This document shows positions 15,280 through 23,817 of a stretch of DNA of 32,679 bases, one piece after another. The stretch covers positions 1 to 32,679 of the forward strand of contig NZ_LMUI01000017.1 in NCBI RefSeq assembly GCF_009765995.1, in the 5' to 3' direction. Within the stretch, counting starts at the first letter, position 1; every line of letters begins with the position of its first letter. Source of the stretch: Methylocapsa sp. S129. GTDB lineage: Bacteria > Pseudomonadota > Alphaproteobacteria > Rhizobiales > Beijerinckiaceae. The position numbers and the translations under genes are program-made. Below the pieces are notes generated by a model. That model had not been told where the DNA came from and searched no databases. It saw only the letters and a list, made by a program, of their open reading frames with translations.

Positions 15280-16143
15280 ATGGCGGCGGAGGCCAGCTTG
15301 GTTGAGGATGAAGTCCTGACGCGTGCTTTGCGCGCGGCCAACAGGGTCGCGCGCCGGGGGGCGGGCGCGCCGGAGGCGGTCGTCCTCTATCGCTCCCGAC
15401 GCATCTGCGTGCTGTTGCCAGAACTCGCGACGGTCGCCCGGATAGCTCTAGCGGACGATGAGAGCCTGGCGGCTAGCGCCCGGGAACTCGCCGTTTCGCG
15501 CTATCTTGCCGCGCGCGGCGCGCCGGCCGTCGGTCCGAGTCAAGCCATGCCGTCGACGCCCTTCGTCGAAGAGGGGATGGCGGTGACATTATGGCCGCAT
15601 GTCGCGCACGCGACGGCCGACTACGACGACCCCGAAGAAGTCGCCCGCGCGGCCTTCGCTCTGCGGCGCGTCCACGATGCGTTCGTCGATTATCCCGGCA
15701 AGCTTCCTTCCTATGTGGAACGGATCGAGGAATGCGCTGCGCCGCTTCGTCGCGGGGATGGGCTGCCAGCGATGGCCGATGAGGACCGAATGTTTCTCCT
15801 GTGCGCCTATGAGCAACTGAGCCGTTCCCTCGCCGGTTTCGTCGTTCGCTCCTCGCCAATCCACGGCGACGCGCATATGGGCAACGTGTTCCTCACGAGC
15901 GCCGGACCGCTGTGGACGGATTTCGAGACGGCCTGCGTTGGGCCGCGCGAATGGGACGCGACGGGTGTGCCGCACTTGCCCGCCTTTGAGCCGGTCGACG
16001 CTCCGCTCTACGCCTTGCTGTCCGATTTGCGCAGCCTTTGCGTCGTCGTCTGGTGTTCGGCTCTCGCCGCGGATCCCGACAAGCGCGGCGCCGCTGAATA
16101 TCATCTGGCGCGGCTGAAGGAGCGCGGCGCCGGGCCGGGCTGA
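15280..16143 (+). CDS. Aminoglycoside phosphotransferase-fold kinase (APH family)
   Basis: The product has 287 residues. The C-terminal lobe holds the phosphotransferase motifs HGDAHMGNVFL (His195, catalytic-type Asp197, Asn202) and WTDFETA with metal-binding Asp214. The N-terminal lobe (about 30-110) is weakly conserved. The family phosphorylates small-molecule hydroxyl groups such as choline, homoserine, sugars or aminoglycosides; nothing here points to antibiotic resistance, and the substrate is unknown. The start at 15280 has no strong ribosome binding site; TTG at 15298, preceded by GGAGG, is an alternative. The gene lies 92 nt after dnaE and 65 nt before cutC on the same strand. Confidence 0.82.
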   Translation: MAAEASLVEDEVLTRALRAANRVARRGAGAPEAVVLYRSRRICVLLPELATVARIALADDESLAASARELAVSRYLAARGAPAVGPSQAMPSTPFVEEGMAVTLWPHVAHATADYDDPEEVARAAFALRRVHDAFVDYPGKLPSYVERIEECAAPLRRGDGLPAMADEDRMFLLCAYEQLSRSLAGFVVRSSPIHGDAHMGNVFLTSAGPLWTDFETACVGPREWDATGVPHLPAFEPVDAPLYALLSDLRSLCVVVWCSALAADPDKRGAAEYHLARLKERGAGPG

Positions 16144-16208
16144 CCGCTTGTGCAGGCGGCGAAAGCGCGCATGATGAAAGCCCGCTCCCGAAGCCCCGAT
16201 GGTTCGCC

Positions 16209-16955
16209 ATGCCCATTTTTGAAATTTGCATCGATAGCGTCGCCGGCGTCAGGGCCGCGGTCGAAGCCGGCGCGGCGCGCGTGGAATTATGCGCCAGTTT
16301 GATCGAGGGCGGCCTCACGCCATCCGTCGGCATGATGCGCCAGGCGGTCGTCGCCGCTGACGGGCGGCTCAAGGTTCATGTCATCATCCGTCCGCGCGGC
16401 GGCGACTTTCTCTACAATGAGGACGAGTTCGCCGCCATGCTCCACGATATCGCGGCGGTGAAAGAGGCTGGCGGCGCTGGAATCGTCATCGGCCTGCTCG
16501 ACGCGGAGGCGCGCATCGACGAAGCGCGCAGCGCCGCGCTGATCGCCGCCGCTAGGCCGCTTTCGGTGACGTTCCACCGCGCCTTCGACGTCTCGCGCGA
16601 TCCCTTCGCCAGCCTCGACGCATTGATCCGGCTCGGGGCCGACCGGTTGCTGACTTCGGGGCAGGAGCCGGGCGTGGTCGAGGGCGCGCCGCTGATCCGC
16701 CGGCTGATCAGCCGCGCCGCCGGGCGCATCATCGTCATGCCGGGCGGCGACATTACGCCCCGCAACGCCGCGCGTATCGCGGCTGACACCGGCGCGCAGG
16801 AGTTTCATTTCGCGGCTTTCGCGAACGAGGCGAGCGGCATGCTTTGGCGCAACGAAGCGGTTTTCATGGGCGGCTCGTTGCGACCGCCCGAATATGACCG
16901 CGCCGCGACGACCGCCGGCGCCATCCGGGCGGTCACGGCGGCCTTCGGCGGATAG
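16209..16955 (+). CDS. cutC: CutC family protein
   Basis: The product has 248 residues forming a TIM barrel of the CutC family. Diagnostic blocks are EICIDSV near the N-terminus, ARVELCASLIEGGLTPS (about 23-39), VIIRPRGGDFLY (58-69), VTFHRAFD (117-124) and DRLLTSG (about 143-149). CutC was linked to copper tolerance in E. coli; a direct role in copper binding is disputed, so the function remains open. It is followed by the rpsB promoter region. Confidence 0.92.
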   Translation: MPIFEICIDSVAGVRAAVEAGAARVELCASLIEGGLTPSVGMMRQAVVAADGRLKVHVIIRPRGGDFLYNEDEFAAMLHDIAAVKEAGGAGIVIGLLDAEARIDEARSAALIAAARPLSVTFHRAFDVSRDPFASLDALIRLGADRLLTSGQEPGVVEGAPLIRRLISRAAGRIIVMPGGDITPRNAARIAADTGAQEFHFAAFANEASGMLWRNEAVFMGGSLRPPEYDRAATTAGAIRAVTAAFGG

Positions 16956-16983
16956 GCCGATGAGGACGGCGCCGTTCAGCGGC

Positions 16984-17012
16984 TTGCCTTCTTGCGCGCC
17001 CTCCTTTATACG
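16984..17012 (+). promoter_or_regulatory. Putative sigma-70-type promoter of rpsB
   Basis: TTGCCT (16984-16989) and TATACG (17007-17012) are separated by exactly 17 nt, each matching four of six consensus bases. Transcription would begin near 17019, giving a leader of about 108 nt before the rpsB ATG, which contains the structured element at 17028-17099. Confidence 0.5.
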
Positions 17013-17027
17013 CGCGCTCATTCCACA

Positions 17028-17099
17028 GGCGGATTTTCGCTGTTCCTGATTCAAGGAACGGCTCCGGTGGCGGGGTTTTCCTCGCCCAATCGATCCGCC
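17028..17099 (+). ncRNA. Candidate structured leader RNA of rpsB (three-way junction)
   Basis: A closing stem of 7 bp (GGCGGAT at 17028-17034 with ATCCGCC at 17093-17099) encloses two hairpins. The first has a 6-bp stem (GTTCCT 17042-17047 with AGGAAC 17054-17059). The second has a 7-bp stem with one G-U pair (GGCGGGG 17069-17075 with CCTCGCC 17080-17086) and a UUUU loop. It ends about 28 nt before the rpsB start. In E. coli S2 represses its own operon through the leader; this element would fit such a role, but the fold is predicted by eye. Confidence 0.5.
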
Positions 17100-17127
17100 G
17101 AGGCTTTAACCGGATAGGACAGTACAA

Positions 17128-18147
17128 ATGTCAGTACCTGATTTTTCCATGCGCCAATTGCTCGAATCGGGCGCTCATTTCGGCCACCAGTCGCATCGCT
17201 GGAACCCGAAAATGGAACGCTACATTTTCGGGGCGCGCAACAGCATCCACATCATCGATCTCGCGCAGACGGTTCCCTTGCTTCACCGCGCCCTGCAGAC
17301 CGTCTCGGACACGGTCGCCAAGGGCGGCCGCGTGCTGTTTGTCGGCACCAAGCGCCAGGCGGCGGACGCGATCGCCGAGGCGGCCAAGCGTTCGGCGCAA
17401 TATTTCGTCAACGCTCGCTGGCTGGGCGGCATGCTCACCAACTGGAAGACGATTTCGGCCTCCATCGCGCGGCTGCGCAAGCTCGACGAAATGTTGGGCG
17501 CGGGTGCGCAGGGCCTGACCAAGAAGGAGCGTCTGATGCTTTCGCGCGAGCGCGAAAAGCTGGAGACGGCGCTTGGCGGCATCAAGGATATGGGCGGCAC
17601 GCCGGACCTTGTCTTCGTCATCGACACCAACAAGGAACAGCTCGCGATCAAGGAGGCGAACCGCCTCAAGATTCCGGTCGTCGCGATCCTTGACACCAAC
17701 AGCGATCCCGACGGCATCGCCTTCCCCATTCCCGGCAATGACGATGCGGGCCGCGCGATCCAGCTTTATTGCGATCTGATCGCGCGCGCCGCGATTGACG
17801 GCATTTCCCGCAGCCAGGGCGCGCAGGGGATGGATAAGGGCGCGGCCGAGGCGCCCATGATCGAGGACCTGCCCGCGGCAGAGGCGATCGAGGCGGACGC
17901 GACGCCGACCGAACATTTCGAACTGCTCACCGCTCCGCGCGGCGCGCCTGACGATCTGGCCAAACTGACGGGCGTCGGCCCGCAGATCGTCAAGAAGCTC
18001 AACGAGCATGGCGTGTTCCATTATTGGCAGGTCGGCGCGATGACCAAGGAAGAGGCCGACAAACTGGACGCCGATCTCAAATTCAATGGCCGCATCGCCA
18101 GGGACAATTGGGTCGAGCAGGCCAAGACGCTGATCGCCGGAGCCTGA
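17128..18147 (+). CDS. rpsB: 30S ribosomal protein S2 with C-terminal extension
   Basis: The product has 339 residues, about 100 more than E. coli S2. Residues 1 to about 230 are the normal S2 fold, with [15 protein letters not shown] at the N-terminus, [28 protein letters not shown] and [12 protein letters not shown]. An acidic linker (about 235-270) leads to a helix-hairpin-helix-like domain (about 275-335, [21 protein letters not shown] then [10 protein letters not shown]). Similar tails occur on S2, L21 and NuoE of Hyphomicrobiales; their role is not established. S2 binds the small subunit near S1 and is needed for initiation. AGGA precedes the ATG. tsf follows 105 nt downstream as in most bacteria. 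Confidence 0.97.
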   Translation: MSVPDFSMRQLLESGAHFGHQSHRWNPKMERYIFGARNSIHIIDLAQTVPLLHRALQTVSDTVAKGGRVLFVGTKRQAADAIAEAAKRSAQYFVNARWLGGMLTNWKTISASIARLRKLDEMLGAGAQGLTKKERLMLSREREKLETALGGIKDMGGTPDLVFVIDTNKEQLAIKEANRLKIPVVAILDTNSDPDGIAFPIPGNDDAGRAIQLYCDLIARAAIDGISRSQGAQGMDKGAAEAPMIEDLPAAEAIEADATPTEHFELLTAPRGAPDDLAKLTGVGPQIVKKLNEHGVFHYWQVGAMTKEEADKLDADLKFNGRIARDNWVEQAKTLIAGA

Positions 18148-18162
18148 GGCTTCACGGTCCCT

Positions 18163-18186
18163 TTAAGCCCGGCGCGCCGGGCTTAA
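18163..18186 (+). terminator. Hairpin between rpsB and tsf, possible attenuator
   Basis: A perfect 24-nt palindrome forms a 10-bp stem (TTAAGCCCGG with CCGGGCTTAA) with a CGCG loop, 16 nt after the rpsB stop. Only a broken pyrimidine stretch (GTCTCTTC) follows, so it is probably a partial terminator or a processing site that sets the S2 to EF-Ts ratio, not a full stop. Confidence 0.5.
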
Positions 18187-18208
18187 GTCTCTTCATAAAG
18201 CGACAGGA

Positions 18209-18229
18209 GGGAAGCCTTAAGGGCTTCCC
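18209..18229 (+). repeat. Second hairpin in the rpsB-tsf spacer
   Basis: An 8-bp stem (GGGAAGCC 18209-18216 with GGCTTCCC 18222-18229) has a 5-nt loop. It ends 23 nt before the tsf ATG, upstream of the ribosome binding site AAAGGAA. Together with the hairpin at 18163 it makes the 105-nt spacer highly structured. Confidence 0.45.
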
Positions 18230-18252
18230 GCAACCGCGACAAAGGAACGGCC

Positions 18253-19146
18253 ATGGCCAATATTACGGCGGCGCTGGTGAAGGAGCTTCGCGAGAAGACC
18301 GGCGCCGGCATGATGGATTGCAAGAACGCGCTCAGTGAAACCAATGGCGATATTGAAGCGGGCGTCGACTGGCTGCGCAAGAAGGGCCTCGCCAAGGCAG
18401 CCAAGAAGAGCGGCCGCATCGCGGCCGATGGCCTGGTCGCTGTGGCGGTCGAAGCCAATTTCGGCGTCGTCGTCGAGGTGAATTCCGAGACCGATTTCGT
18501 CGCGCGAAACGATGACTTTCAGGCGCTCGTGCGCGGAATCACGGCTGTCGCGCTCGACAAGGGCGCAGGCGTTGAAGCCGAAGCCGTGAAGGGCGCGCAT
18601 TACCCCGGCGGCGGCACTGTCTCCGACGCGATCGCCAACGCCATCGCCACGATCGGCGAGAACATCACGTTGCGCCGCGCGCACGGCTTGCATGTCGCCC
18701 ATGGCGTGATCGGTCATTACGTGCACGGCGCCGTGGTCGATGGCCAGGGCCGCATCGGCGTGATCGTTGCGCTGGAATCGACCGGCAACGCCGACGCGCT
18801 GACAGCGCTCGGGCGCCAGATCGCCATGCATATCGCCGCGGCGAGCCCGCTCGCGCTGAACGCTGAGGGGCTCGATCCGGCCGTGGTGGCGCGCGAAAAG
18901 GCCGTGCTCGCCGACAAGAACGCCGGCAAACCGCCGCATGTCCTGGAAAAGATTGTCGAATCCGGCCTGAAGACTTACTATAAGGAAGTCTGCCTGCTCG
19001 ATCAGGCGTTCGTTCACGATAACGCTAAAACGGTCGCGCAAGCGGTCAAGGAAGCCGAAAAAACGGTCGGAGCGCCGATCGCGGTCAAAGCGTTTGTGCG
19101 ATACGCCCTCGGCGAGGGAATCGAAAAGCCCGCCGAAGAGGCGTAA
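18253..19146 (+). CDS. tsf: Elongation factor Ts
   Basis: The product has 297 residues. EF-Ts exchanges GDP on EF-Tu in the cytoplasm. The N-terminal UBA-like domain (about 1-50, [19 protein letters not shown] and [12 protein letters not shown]) and the EF-Tu contact motif [11 protein letters not shown] (about 77-87) are intact, followed by the core and a C-terminal [11 protein letters not shown] block. The ATG at 18253 is preceded by AAAGGAA. It follows rpsB and ends before a strong terminator, so rpsB-tsf form a two-gene unit. Confidence 0.97.
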   Translation: MANITAALVKELREKTGAGMMDCKNALSETNGDIEAGVDWLRKKGLAKAAKKSGRIAADGLVAVAVEANFGVVVEVNSETDFVARNDDFQALVRGITAVALDKGAGVEAEAVKGAHYPGGGTVSDAIANAIATIGENITLRRAHGLHVAHGVIGHYVHGAVVDGQGRIGVIVALESTGNADALTALGRQIAMHIAAASPLALNAEGLDPAVVAREKAVLADKNAGKPPHVLEKIVESGLKTYYKEVCLLDQAFVHDNAKTVAQAVKEAEKTVGAPIAVKAFVRYALGEGIEKPAEEA

Positions 19147-19164
19147 GCTTTCAGAAGCGAATCA

Positions 19165-19188
19165 GGGCAGCCTCGGGGCTGCCCTTTT
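19165..19188 (+). terminator. Intrinsic terminator after tsf
   Basis: An 8-bp GC-rich stem (GGGCAGCC 19165-19172 with GGCTGCCC 19177-19184) with loop TCGG is followed directly by TTTT. It lies 18 nt after the tsf stop and separates rpsB-tsf from pyrH. Confidence 0.9.
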
Positions 19189-19253
19189 CGTATCGGTTGC
19201 ATTTGGCGGCATAAGCGCGCCAAAGCATCTTTGTGGCGGCAAGCGAGGCGTAA

Positions 19254-20009
19254 ATGTCCGACCCGGTCCCCGCAGACGCCCAGCCCATTGCCGGTCCCAA
19301 GCCCTTGTTCGGGCGCGTCGTCGTGAAATTGTCGGGCGAAGCTTTGATGGGCAAGGGAAGCTTCGGCCTCGATATGCCGACGCTTCTGCGCATCGCCGCC
19401 GATCTGAAGGCGGCCGCGGATCTGGGCGTGCAGGTCGCCGTGGTCGTGGGCGGCGGCAATTTCTTTCGCGGCCTTGAAGGCGCCGACAAGGGGATCGAGC
19501 GGGCGCGCGCCGATTCCATCGGCATGCTAGCCACCGTCATGAATGCGCTCGCAATGGAGGGCGCGCTGGAGCATCTGGGCCAATCGGCGCGCGTCCTTTC
19601 CGCCGTCGCCATGCCCTCGCTCTGCCAGCCCTATTCGCGCCAGGCCGCGCTCGCCCATCTCGTCAAGCACCGCGTCATCATGCTGGCGGGCGGCACCGGC
19701 AATCCGTTTTTCACCACCGACACAGGCGCAGCGCTGCGCGCCGCTGAGCTTTCCTGCGACGCCGTGTTCAAGGCGACCCAGGTCGACGGAATTTACACCG
19801 CCGACCCCAAGAAAGACCCGAAGGCGACGCGTTTCGAGCGCCTGTCGCATGACGAGGCGATCGATCGCAACCTTGCCGTCATGGACACGGCGGCTTTCGC
19901 TCTGGCGCGCGACAACCGCATTCCGATCGTCGTCTTTTCCATCCACGAACCCGGCGCCATCCGCGCCGCGCTGCTGGGACAGGGCAGGGCGACTTACGTG
20001 ATGCCGTAG
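19254..20009 (+). CDS. pyrH: UMP kinase
   Basis: The product has 251 residues and belongs to the amino acid kinase fold. It phosphorylates UMP to UDP with ATP in pyrimidine nucleotide synthesis. Visible motifs are VVVKLSGEALMG (22-33), the glycine-rich VVGGGNFFRG (64-73), the UMP-site region ARADSIGMLATVMNALAMEG (84-103), TGNPFFTTDT (148-157), DGIYTADPKKD (178-188) and MDTAAFALARDN (210-221). An N-terminal tail of about 18 residues precedes the core. The ATG at 19254 has a weak GAGG-type binding site. It lies 107 nt after tsf, beyond the terminator. Confidence 0.97.
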   Translation: MSDPVPADAQPIAGPKPLFGRVVVKLSGEALMGKGSFGLDMPTLLRIAADLKAAADLGVQVAVVVGGGNFFRGLEGADKGIERARADSIGMLATVMNALAMEGALEHLGQSARVLSAVAMPSLCQPYSRQAALAHLVKHRVIMLAGGTGNPFFTTDTGAALRAAELSCDAVFKATQVDGIYTADPKKDPKATRFERLSHDEAIDRNLAVMDTAAFALARDNRIPIVVFSIHEPGAIRAALLGQGRATYVMP

Positions 20010-20184
20010 GGGCGGGTCCAATAGGCGCCTCGCGCGGTTTTGCCCGGCGCGGAGCCATGAACAAACCTCCGCGATGTCATGCGTTTTCGTTCAGGTAAAC
20101 GGCGGTTTGGCGGTGCTGTCACCCGCCCGCGCTTATGCTATCACTTGCTTCTGGCGCCCTTCAGGCGCCTTGCGAATCGGTCAG

Positions 20185-20207
20185 AATGCGGCGCCGCCCG
20201 CCGCATT
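20185..20207 (+). repeat. Strong hairpin in the pyrH-frr spacer
   Basis: A perfect 9-bp inverted repeat (AATGCGGCG 20185-20193 with CGCCGCATT 20199-20207) has a 5-nt loop and ends 26 nt before the frr ATG. No T tract follows. The whole 224-nt spacer (20010-20233) has no gene; a second short inverted repeat, GGCGCC-CTTCA-GGCGCC, lies near 20153-20169. A regulatory leader or mRNA stability element is possible. Confidence 0.45.
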
Positions 20208-20233
20208 TGATGAATCTAACGACAGGTTTTCTC

Positions 20234-20800
20234 ATGGCGCAGCAACCTATTTTCGATCTTGCCGACCTCAAGCGCCGCATGCAGGGCGCGATCCAGACGC
20301 TCAGGCATGAATTGGGCGGTCTTCGCACCGGGCGCGCGACGGCGAGCCTGTTGGAGCCGGTCTACGTCGAGGCCTATGGCCAGCGCACCCCGCTCATTCA
20401 GGTGGCGACGATCAGCGTGCCCGAGCCGCGCGCGCTTTCGGTCCAGGTCTGGGACAAGAGCATGGTGGCGGCCGTCGACAAGGCGATCCGCGACGCCAAT
20501 CTGGGCCTGAGCCCGACGATCGAGGGGCAGATCCTGCGTATCCGCATTCCCGAGCTCAACGAGCAACGCCGCAAGGAAATGGTCAAGGTCGCGCACAAAT
20601 ACACCGAGGACGCCCGCATCGCCGTGCGCCGTGTGCGGCGCGACGGCATCGATGTCCTGAAGAAACTGCTCAAGGACCACGCCATCAGCGAAGACGATCA
20701 GAAGCGCGATGAAGCGGATGTACAAAAGGCCACCGATCAGGCTATCCGCGACATCGACCTTTCGCTGGCGAGCAAAGAGAAAGAAATCATGCAGGTCTAG
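20234..20800 (+). CDS. frr: Ribosome recycling factor
   Basis: The product has 188 residues from the ATG at 20234, matching the usual RRF length of about 185; the upstream in-frame ATG at 20135 would add 33 unlikely residues. RRF with EF-G splits the post-termination ribosome. Typical blocks are LRTGRA (about 30-35), [14 protein letters not shown], the hinge and domain II region, and [20 protein letters not shown]. The C-terminal helix ends in KEKEIMQV as in the family. uppS follows after 26 nt. Confidence 0.97.
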   Translation: MAQQPIFDLADLKRRMQGAIQTLRHELGGLRTGRATASLLEPVYVEAYGQRTPLIQVATISVPEPRALSVQVWDKSMVAAVDKAIRDANLGLSPTIEGQILRIRIPELNEQRRKEMVKVAHKYTEDARIAVRRVRRDGIDVLKKLLKDHAISEDDQKRDEADVQKATDQAIRDIDLSLASKEKEIMQV

Positions 20801-20826
20801 CGCGAACCGCGCTGCCGAGGCCCACA

Positions 20827-21600
20827 ATGTTGACGCCCTCTAACGAGCAATTCACCAATGCGCCTGATCCGTGCGGGCCGACGCACGTCGGCATTATCAT
20901 GGATGGCAACGGGCGATGGGCGCAGGCGCGCAGCCTGCCGCGCATCGAGGGTCATCGGCGCGGCGTCGAGGCCGTTCGCCGCGCGGTGCGCTCGGCGATC
21001 GATCTGGGCTTGCGTTATCTTACGATCTACAGCTTTTCGTCCGAGAATTGGAGCCGGCCCGCCGCCGAGGTCTCCGATCTGATGGGCCTGCTCAAGCGTT
21101 TCATTCGCAACGACCTTGCCGATCTGCACCGCAATAATGTGCAGGTGCGGATTATTGGCCTTCGCCGCAATTTGTCGGCCGACCTGCGGGCGCTGTTGAA
21201 CGAGGCGGAGGAGCTGACGCGGGGCAACAGCGGACTGACGCTTGTCGTTGCGTTCAACTATGGCGCGCGCCAGGAGATTGTCGAAGCAGCCCGCAAGCTA
21301 GCGCTTGACGCGGCGGCCGGACGGCTCGACGCCGCCGCTATTGACGAGGCGGCGCTTGGCGCCCGGCTCGACACCGCCGGCATTCCCGATCCCGATCTCG
21401 TGATCCGCACGTCGGGCGAGCAAAGACTGTCGAACTTCCTGCTCTGGCAGGCCGCTTACGCCGAGTTTGTCTTTCTGCCGATGCATTGGCCCGATTTCGA
21501 TCACGCCGCTTTCCAATCGGCTCTTGCTCAATATGCGGGGCGGGAGCGGCGATTTGGCGGGACCGCGGCGCCGGCGGCAATCGTCAAATCGGCCTCGTGA
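20827..21600 (+). CDS. uppS: Undecaprenyl diphosphate synthase
   Basis: The product has 257 residues. This cis-prenyltransferase condenses isopentenyl diphosphate with farnesyl diphosphate to make the C55 carrier for peptidoglycan and O-antigen. Motifs are [13 protein letters not shown] with catalytic Asp26, [20 protein letters not shown], and the C-terminal [18 protein letters not shown] followed by YAEF. The ATG at 20827 has no strong binding site. cdsA follows after 9 nt, indicating one transcript. Confidence 0.96.
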   Translation: MLTPSNEQFTNAPDPCGPTHVGIIMDGNGRWAQARSLPRIEGHRRGVEAVRRAVRSAIDLGLRYLTIYSFSSENWSRPAAEVSDLMGLLKRFIRNDLADLHRNNVQVRIIGLRRNLSADLRALLNEAEELTRGNSGLTLVVAFNYGARQEIVEAARKLALDAAAGRLDAAAIDEAALGARLDTAGIPDPDLVIRTSGEQRLSNFLLWQAAYAEFVFLPMHWPDFDHAAFQSALAQYAGRERRFGGTAAPAAIVKSAS

Positions 21601-21609
21601 GCGCAGGGA

Positions 21610-22491
21610 ATGGCGGATTCCGCGCGCAGAGAGACAGCAGATGGCGCGGCGCCGCAGGGAATCGCGTCCGCGCGGTTCCTCGCCGCCGATCTGCCCGCTA
21701 GGGTCGGCGCGGCGATTGCTCTCATGGCCGCCGCGCTGGGGGCCGCTTGGGCTGGCGGCTATTGGTTCGGTGCATTCTGGCTGATCGCCGCTCTGGTCGT
21801 TCATTGGGAATGGCAAAACTTGATTGGCGGCCCCAATCACGGATTGCGCGTCCTGTTTGGAGCCGCGGGGCTCGTCGTCGCCGCCCCTTTAGCGACCAAT
21901 GACTCAGTCTTTTGGGCGATCGCGGCGCTGTTGGCCGGCGCCGTGGGGGCCGCGCTGACAAGCGGCATCAAGCCTACGATCCGACTGATGCCCGGCGCGG
22001 GCGTGCTTTATGCCGGCGCCATGCTGGTCTCGGTGTGTCTGCTGCGCGCAAGCTGGCCGTATGGGCCTTACGCAATAGTCTGGCTCTTCGCAGTGGTTTG
22101 GGGAACGGACGTTATGGCCTATTTCGGCGGCCGATCGATCGGCGGTCCTAAATTATGGCCGCGGCTCTCGCCGGCAAAGACCTGGTCGGGGTTCGGCGTC
22201 GGCGTCCTGTGCGGCGCAGGCGCTGGATTGGTCACAGCCCCGGCAGCCAGTTCAACGCTCGCTCTTTTCGGATTCGGCCTTGTGACCGGTGTGGTGGCGC
22301 AAGGCGGCGATCTCTTCGAATCTTTCCTCAAGCGAAGGTTTGGCGTCAAGGATTCCAGCCATTTGATCCCTGGCCATGGCGGCTTGATGGACCGTCTGGA
22401 CGGGTTTATCGCGGCGGCTATTTTTGTAGCTTTGGCGGGCGCCGTGCGGTACGGAATTCTCGATATCTCGGCGGGCATTTTCCAATGGTGA
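21610..22491 (+). CDS. cdsA: Phosphatidate cytidylyltransferase
   Basis: The product has 293 residues and is a polytopic inner-membrane enzyme that makes CDP-diacylglycerol from phosphatidic acid and CTP. The N-terminal 30 residues are polar, followed by about seven or eight membrane helices. The CDS signature is at the C-terminal side: SPAKTWSGFG (about 195-204), then QGGDLFESFLKRRFGVKDSS and PGHGGLMDRLDG (about 257-268). It lies 9 nt after uppS and 4 nt before the dxr start. Confidence 0.96.
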   Translation: MADSARRETADGAAPQGIASARFLAADLPARVGAAIALMAAALGAAWAGGYWFGAFWLIAALVVHWEWQNLIGGPNHGLRVLFGAAGLVVAAPLATNDSVFWAIAALLAGAVGAALTSGIKPTIRLMPGAGVLYAGAMLVSVCLLRASWPYGPYAIVWLFAVVWGTDVMAYFGGRSIGGPKLWPRLSPAKTWSGFGVGVLCGAGAGLVTAPAASSTLALFGFGLVTGVVAQGGDLFESFLKRRFGVKDSSHLIPGHGGLMDRLDGFIAAAIFVALAGAVRYGILDISAGIFQW

Positions 22492-22495
22492 CAAC

Positions 22496-23725
22496 TTGTT
22501 AGAAACGATTCCCGAGCCCAGAGTCAAAGCAGCCCGCACGAGGGCTTCGCGCAGCGATCGGGCGCAGCCCAAGCGATTGGTCATTCTGGGCGCGACGGGC
22601 TCAATCGGTCGTTCTTGCGCGCAAGTGATTGCCGGCTCTCCCGACCGCTTCGATGTGACGGCCGTGGCCGGTGGGCGCGATGGGGCCGCCTTGGCGCGAG
22701 CCGCCATTGCTTTGAAAGCCCGATTCGCGGCGATCGCCGATCCTGCAAGCTATGCAGAGTTGAAGGCGGGGGTGGCGGGACAGCCCATCGAAATCGCCGC
22801 CGGCGACGAAGCCGTGGTTGAGGCGGCGCTGCGCGAGAGCGATCTGGTTGTCGCCGCGATTGCCGGTACGGCGGGCCTTGCGCCCACTTACGCCGCGATC
22901 GCAGCGGGGCGGTCCGTCGCGCTGGCCAATAAGGAAACGCTTGTTTGCGCAGGCCATGCGGTCATGGAAGCGGCGCGCCGCGCGGGCGCTCGCATCCTGC
23001 CGCTGGATTCCGAGCACAATGCTATTTTTCAGGCGATGGGCGGTTGCGACGCGGACGAGATCGTCAAAATGACTTTGACCGCGTCGGGCGGGCCGTTTCG
23101 CGAATGGAGCGCCGAACGAATCCGTATGGCCACCGTCAGTGAGGCGCTTGCCCATCCTAACTGGACGATGGGCTCCAAAGTGACGATTGATTCGGCCAGC
23201 CTGATGAACAAAGGTCTCGAACTTATTGAGGCGCATCATTTATTTGGGATATCGGCGGCTCGGCTCGATGTGCTTATTCATCCCCAATCCGTCGTGCATG
23301 GTCTGATCGCCTTTGCCGATGGGTCGGTGACAGCGGGTATGGCGGCGCCCGATATGAGGACGCCCATCGCGCATTGCCTGGCCTATCCAGAGCGGATGAA
23401 GTCGGGCGCAAAGGCGCTTGATTTGGCGGCTGTTGGCCAGCTTACTTTTGAACGGCCGGATCTTGCCCGCTTCCCGGCTCTGGGTTTGGCGATCGCCGCG
23501 CTGAACGCAGGTGGGGCAGCTCCGACGGCGCTCAACGCGGCCAATGAAATCGCTGTCGAGGCCTTTCTGGCTACGCGAATCGGGTTTTCCGACATCATTG
23601 GGGTGGTGGAAGCGGTTTTGGAACAATCGGGCCGCGCGGGAGAACTGTCCGCTTGCGCTACTGTGGCGCAGGCGCTCGGCGTTCACCATATCGCCAGAGA
23701 TAGGGCGCTCGCCCTCTTGGCCTGA
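22496..23725 (+). CDS. dxr: 1-deoxy-D-xylulose 5-phosphate reductoisomerase
   Basis: The product has 409 residues if translation starts at the TTG at 22496, 4 nt after the cdsA stop. No ATG or GTG lies between there and the NADPH-binding motif LGATGSIG (31-38), so this start is the only reasonable one, though its binding site is weak. The enzyme makes 2-C-methyl-D-erythritol 4-phosphate in the MEP isoprenoid pathway. Further motifs are ANKETLVCAG, the metal site PLDSEHNAIFQAMGG, the flexible loop TASGGPFREW and HPNWTMGSKVTIDSASLMNK with GLELIEAHHLF. Its product pool feeds UppS, encoded two genes upstream. Confidence 0.95.
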   Translation: MLETIPEPRVKAARTRASRSDRAQPKRLVILGATGSIGRSCAQVIAGSPDRFDVTAVAGGRDGAALARAAIALKARFAAIADPASYAELKAGVAGQPIEIAAGDEAVVEAALRESDLVVAAIAGTAGLAPTYAAIAAGRSVALANKETLVCAGHAVMEAARRAGARILPLDSEHNAIFQAMGGCDADEIVKMTLTASGGPFREWSAERIRMATVSEALAHPNWTMGSKVTIDSASLMNKGLELIEAHHLFGISAARLDVLIHPQSVVHGLIAFADGSVTAGMAAPDMRTPIAHCLAYPERMKSGAKALDLAAVGQLTFERPDLARFPALGLAIAALNAGGAAPTALNAANEIAVEAFLATRIGFSDIIGVVEAVLEQSGRAGELSACATVAQALGVHHIARDRALALLA

Positions 23726-23742
23726 AGGCTTGTCTCCGTCAT

Positions 23743-23760
23743 GGTAACCTTTCGGTAACC
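23743..23760 (+). repeat. Direct repeat upstream of rseP
   Basis: GGTAACC occurs twice (23743-23749 and 23754-23760), 11 bp apart from start to start, which is one helical turn. It lies in the 92-nt dxr-rseP gap, 58 nt before the rseP start. Two in-phase half-sites could bind a regulator that works as a direct-repeat dimer. No regulator is identified. Confidence 0.35.
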
Positions 23761-23817
23761 AAGTTGACCTTCGGGGCGCAAGCCTCGTCGAGAGAGTCGG
23801 CGCGGCGGAGATCGGTA

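Noticed and set aside
15280-16143. APH-fold kinase as an antibiotic resistance gene
   Set aside because: The general family motif alone does not show aminoglycoside specificity, and the chromosomal setting between dnaE and cutC suggests a metabolic kinase.
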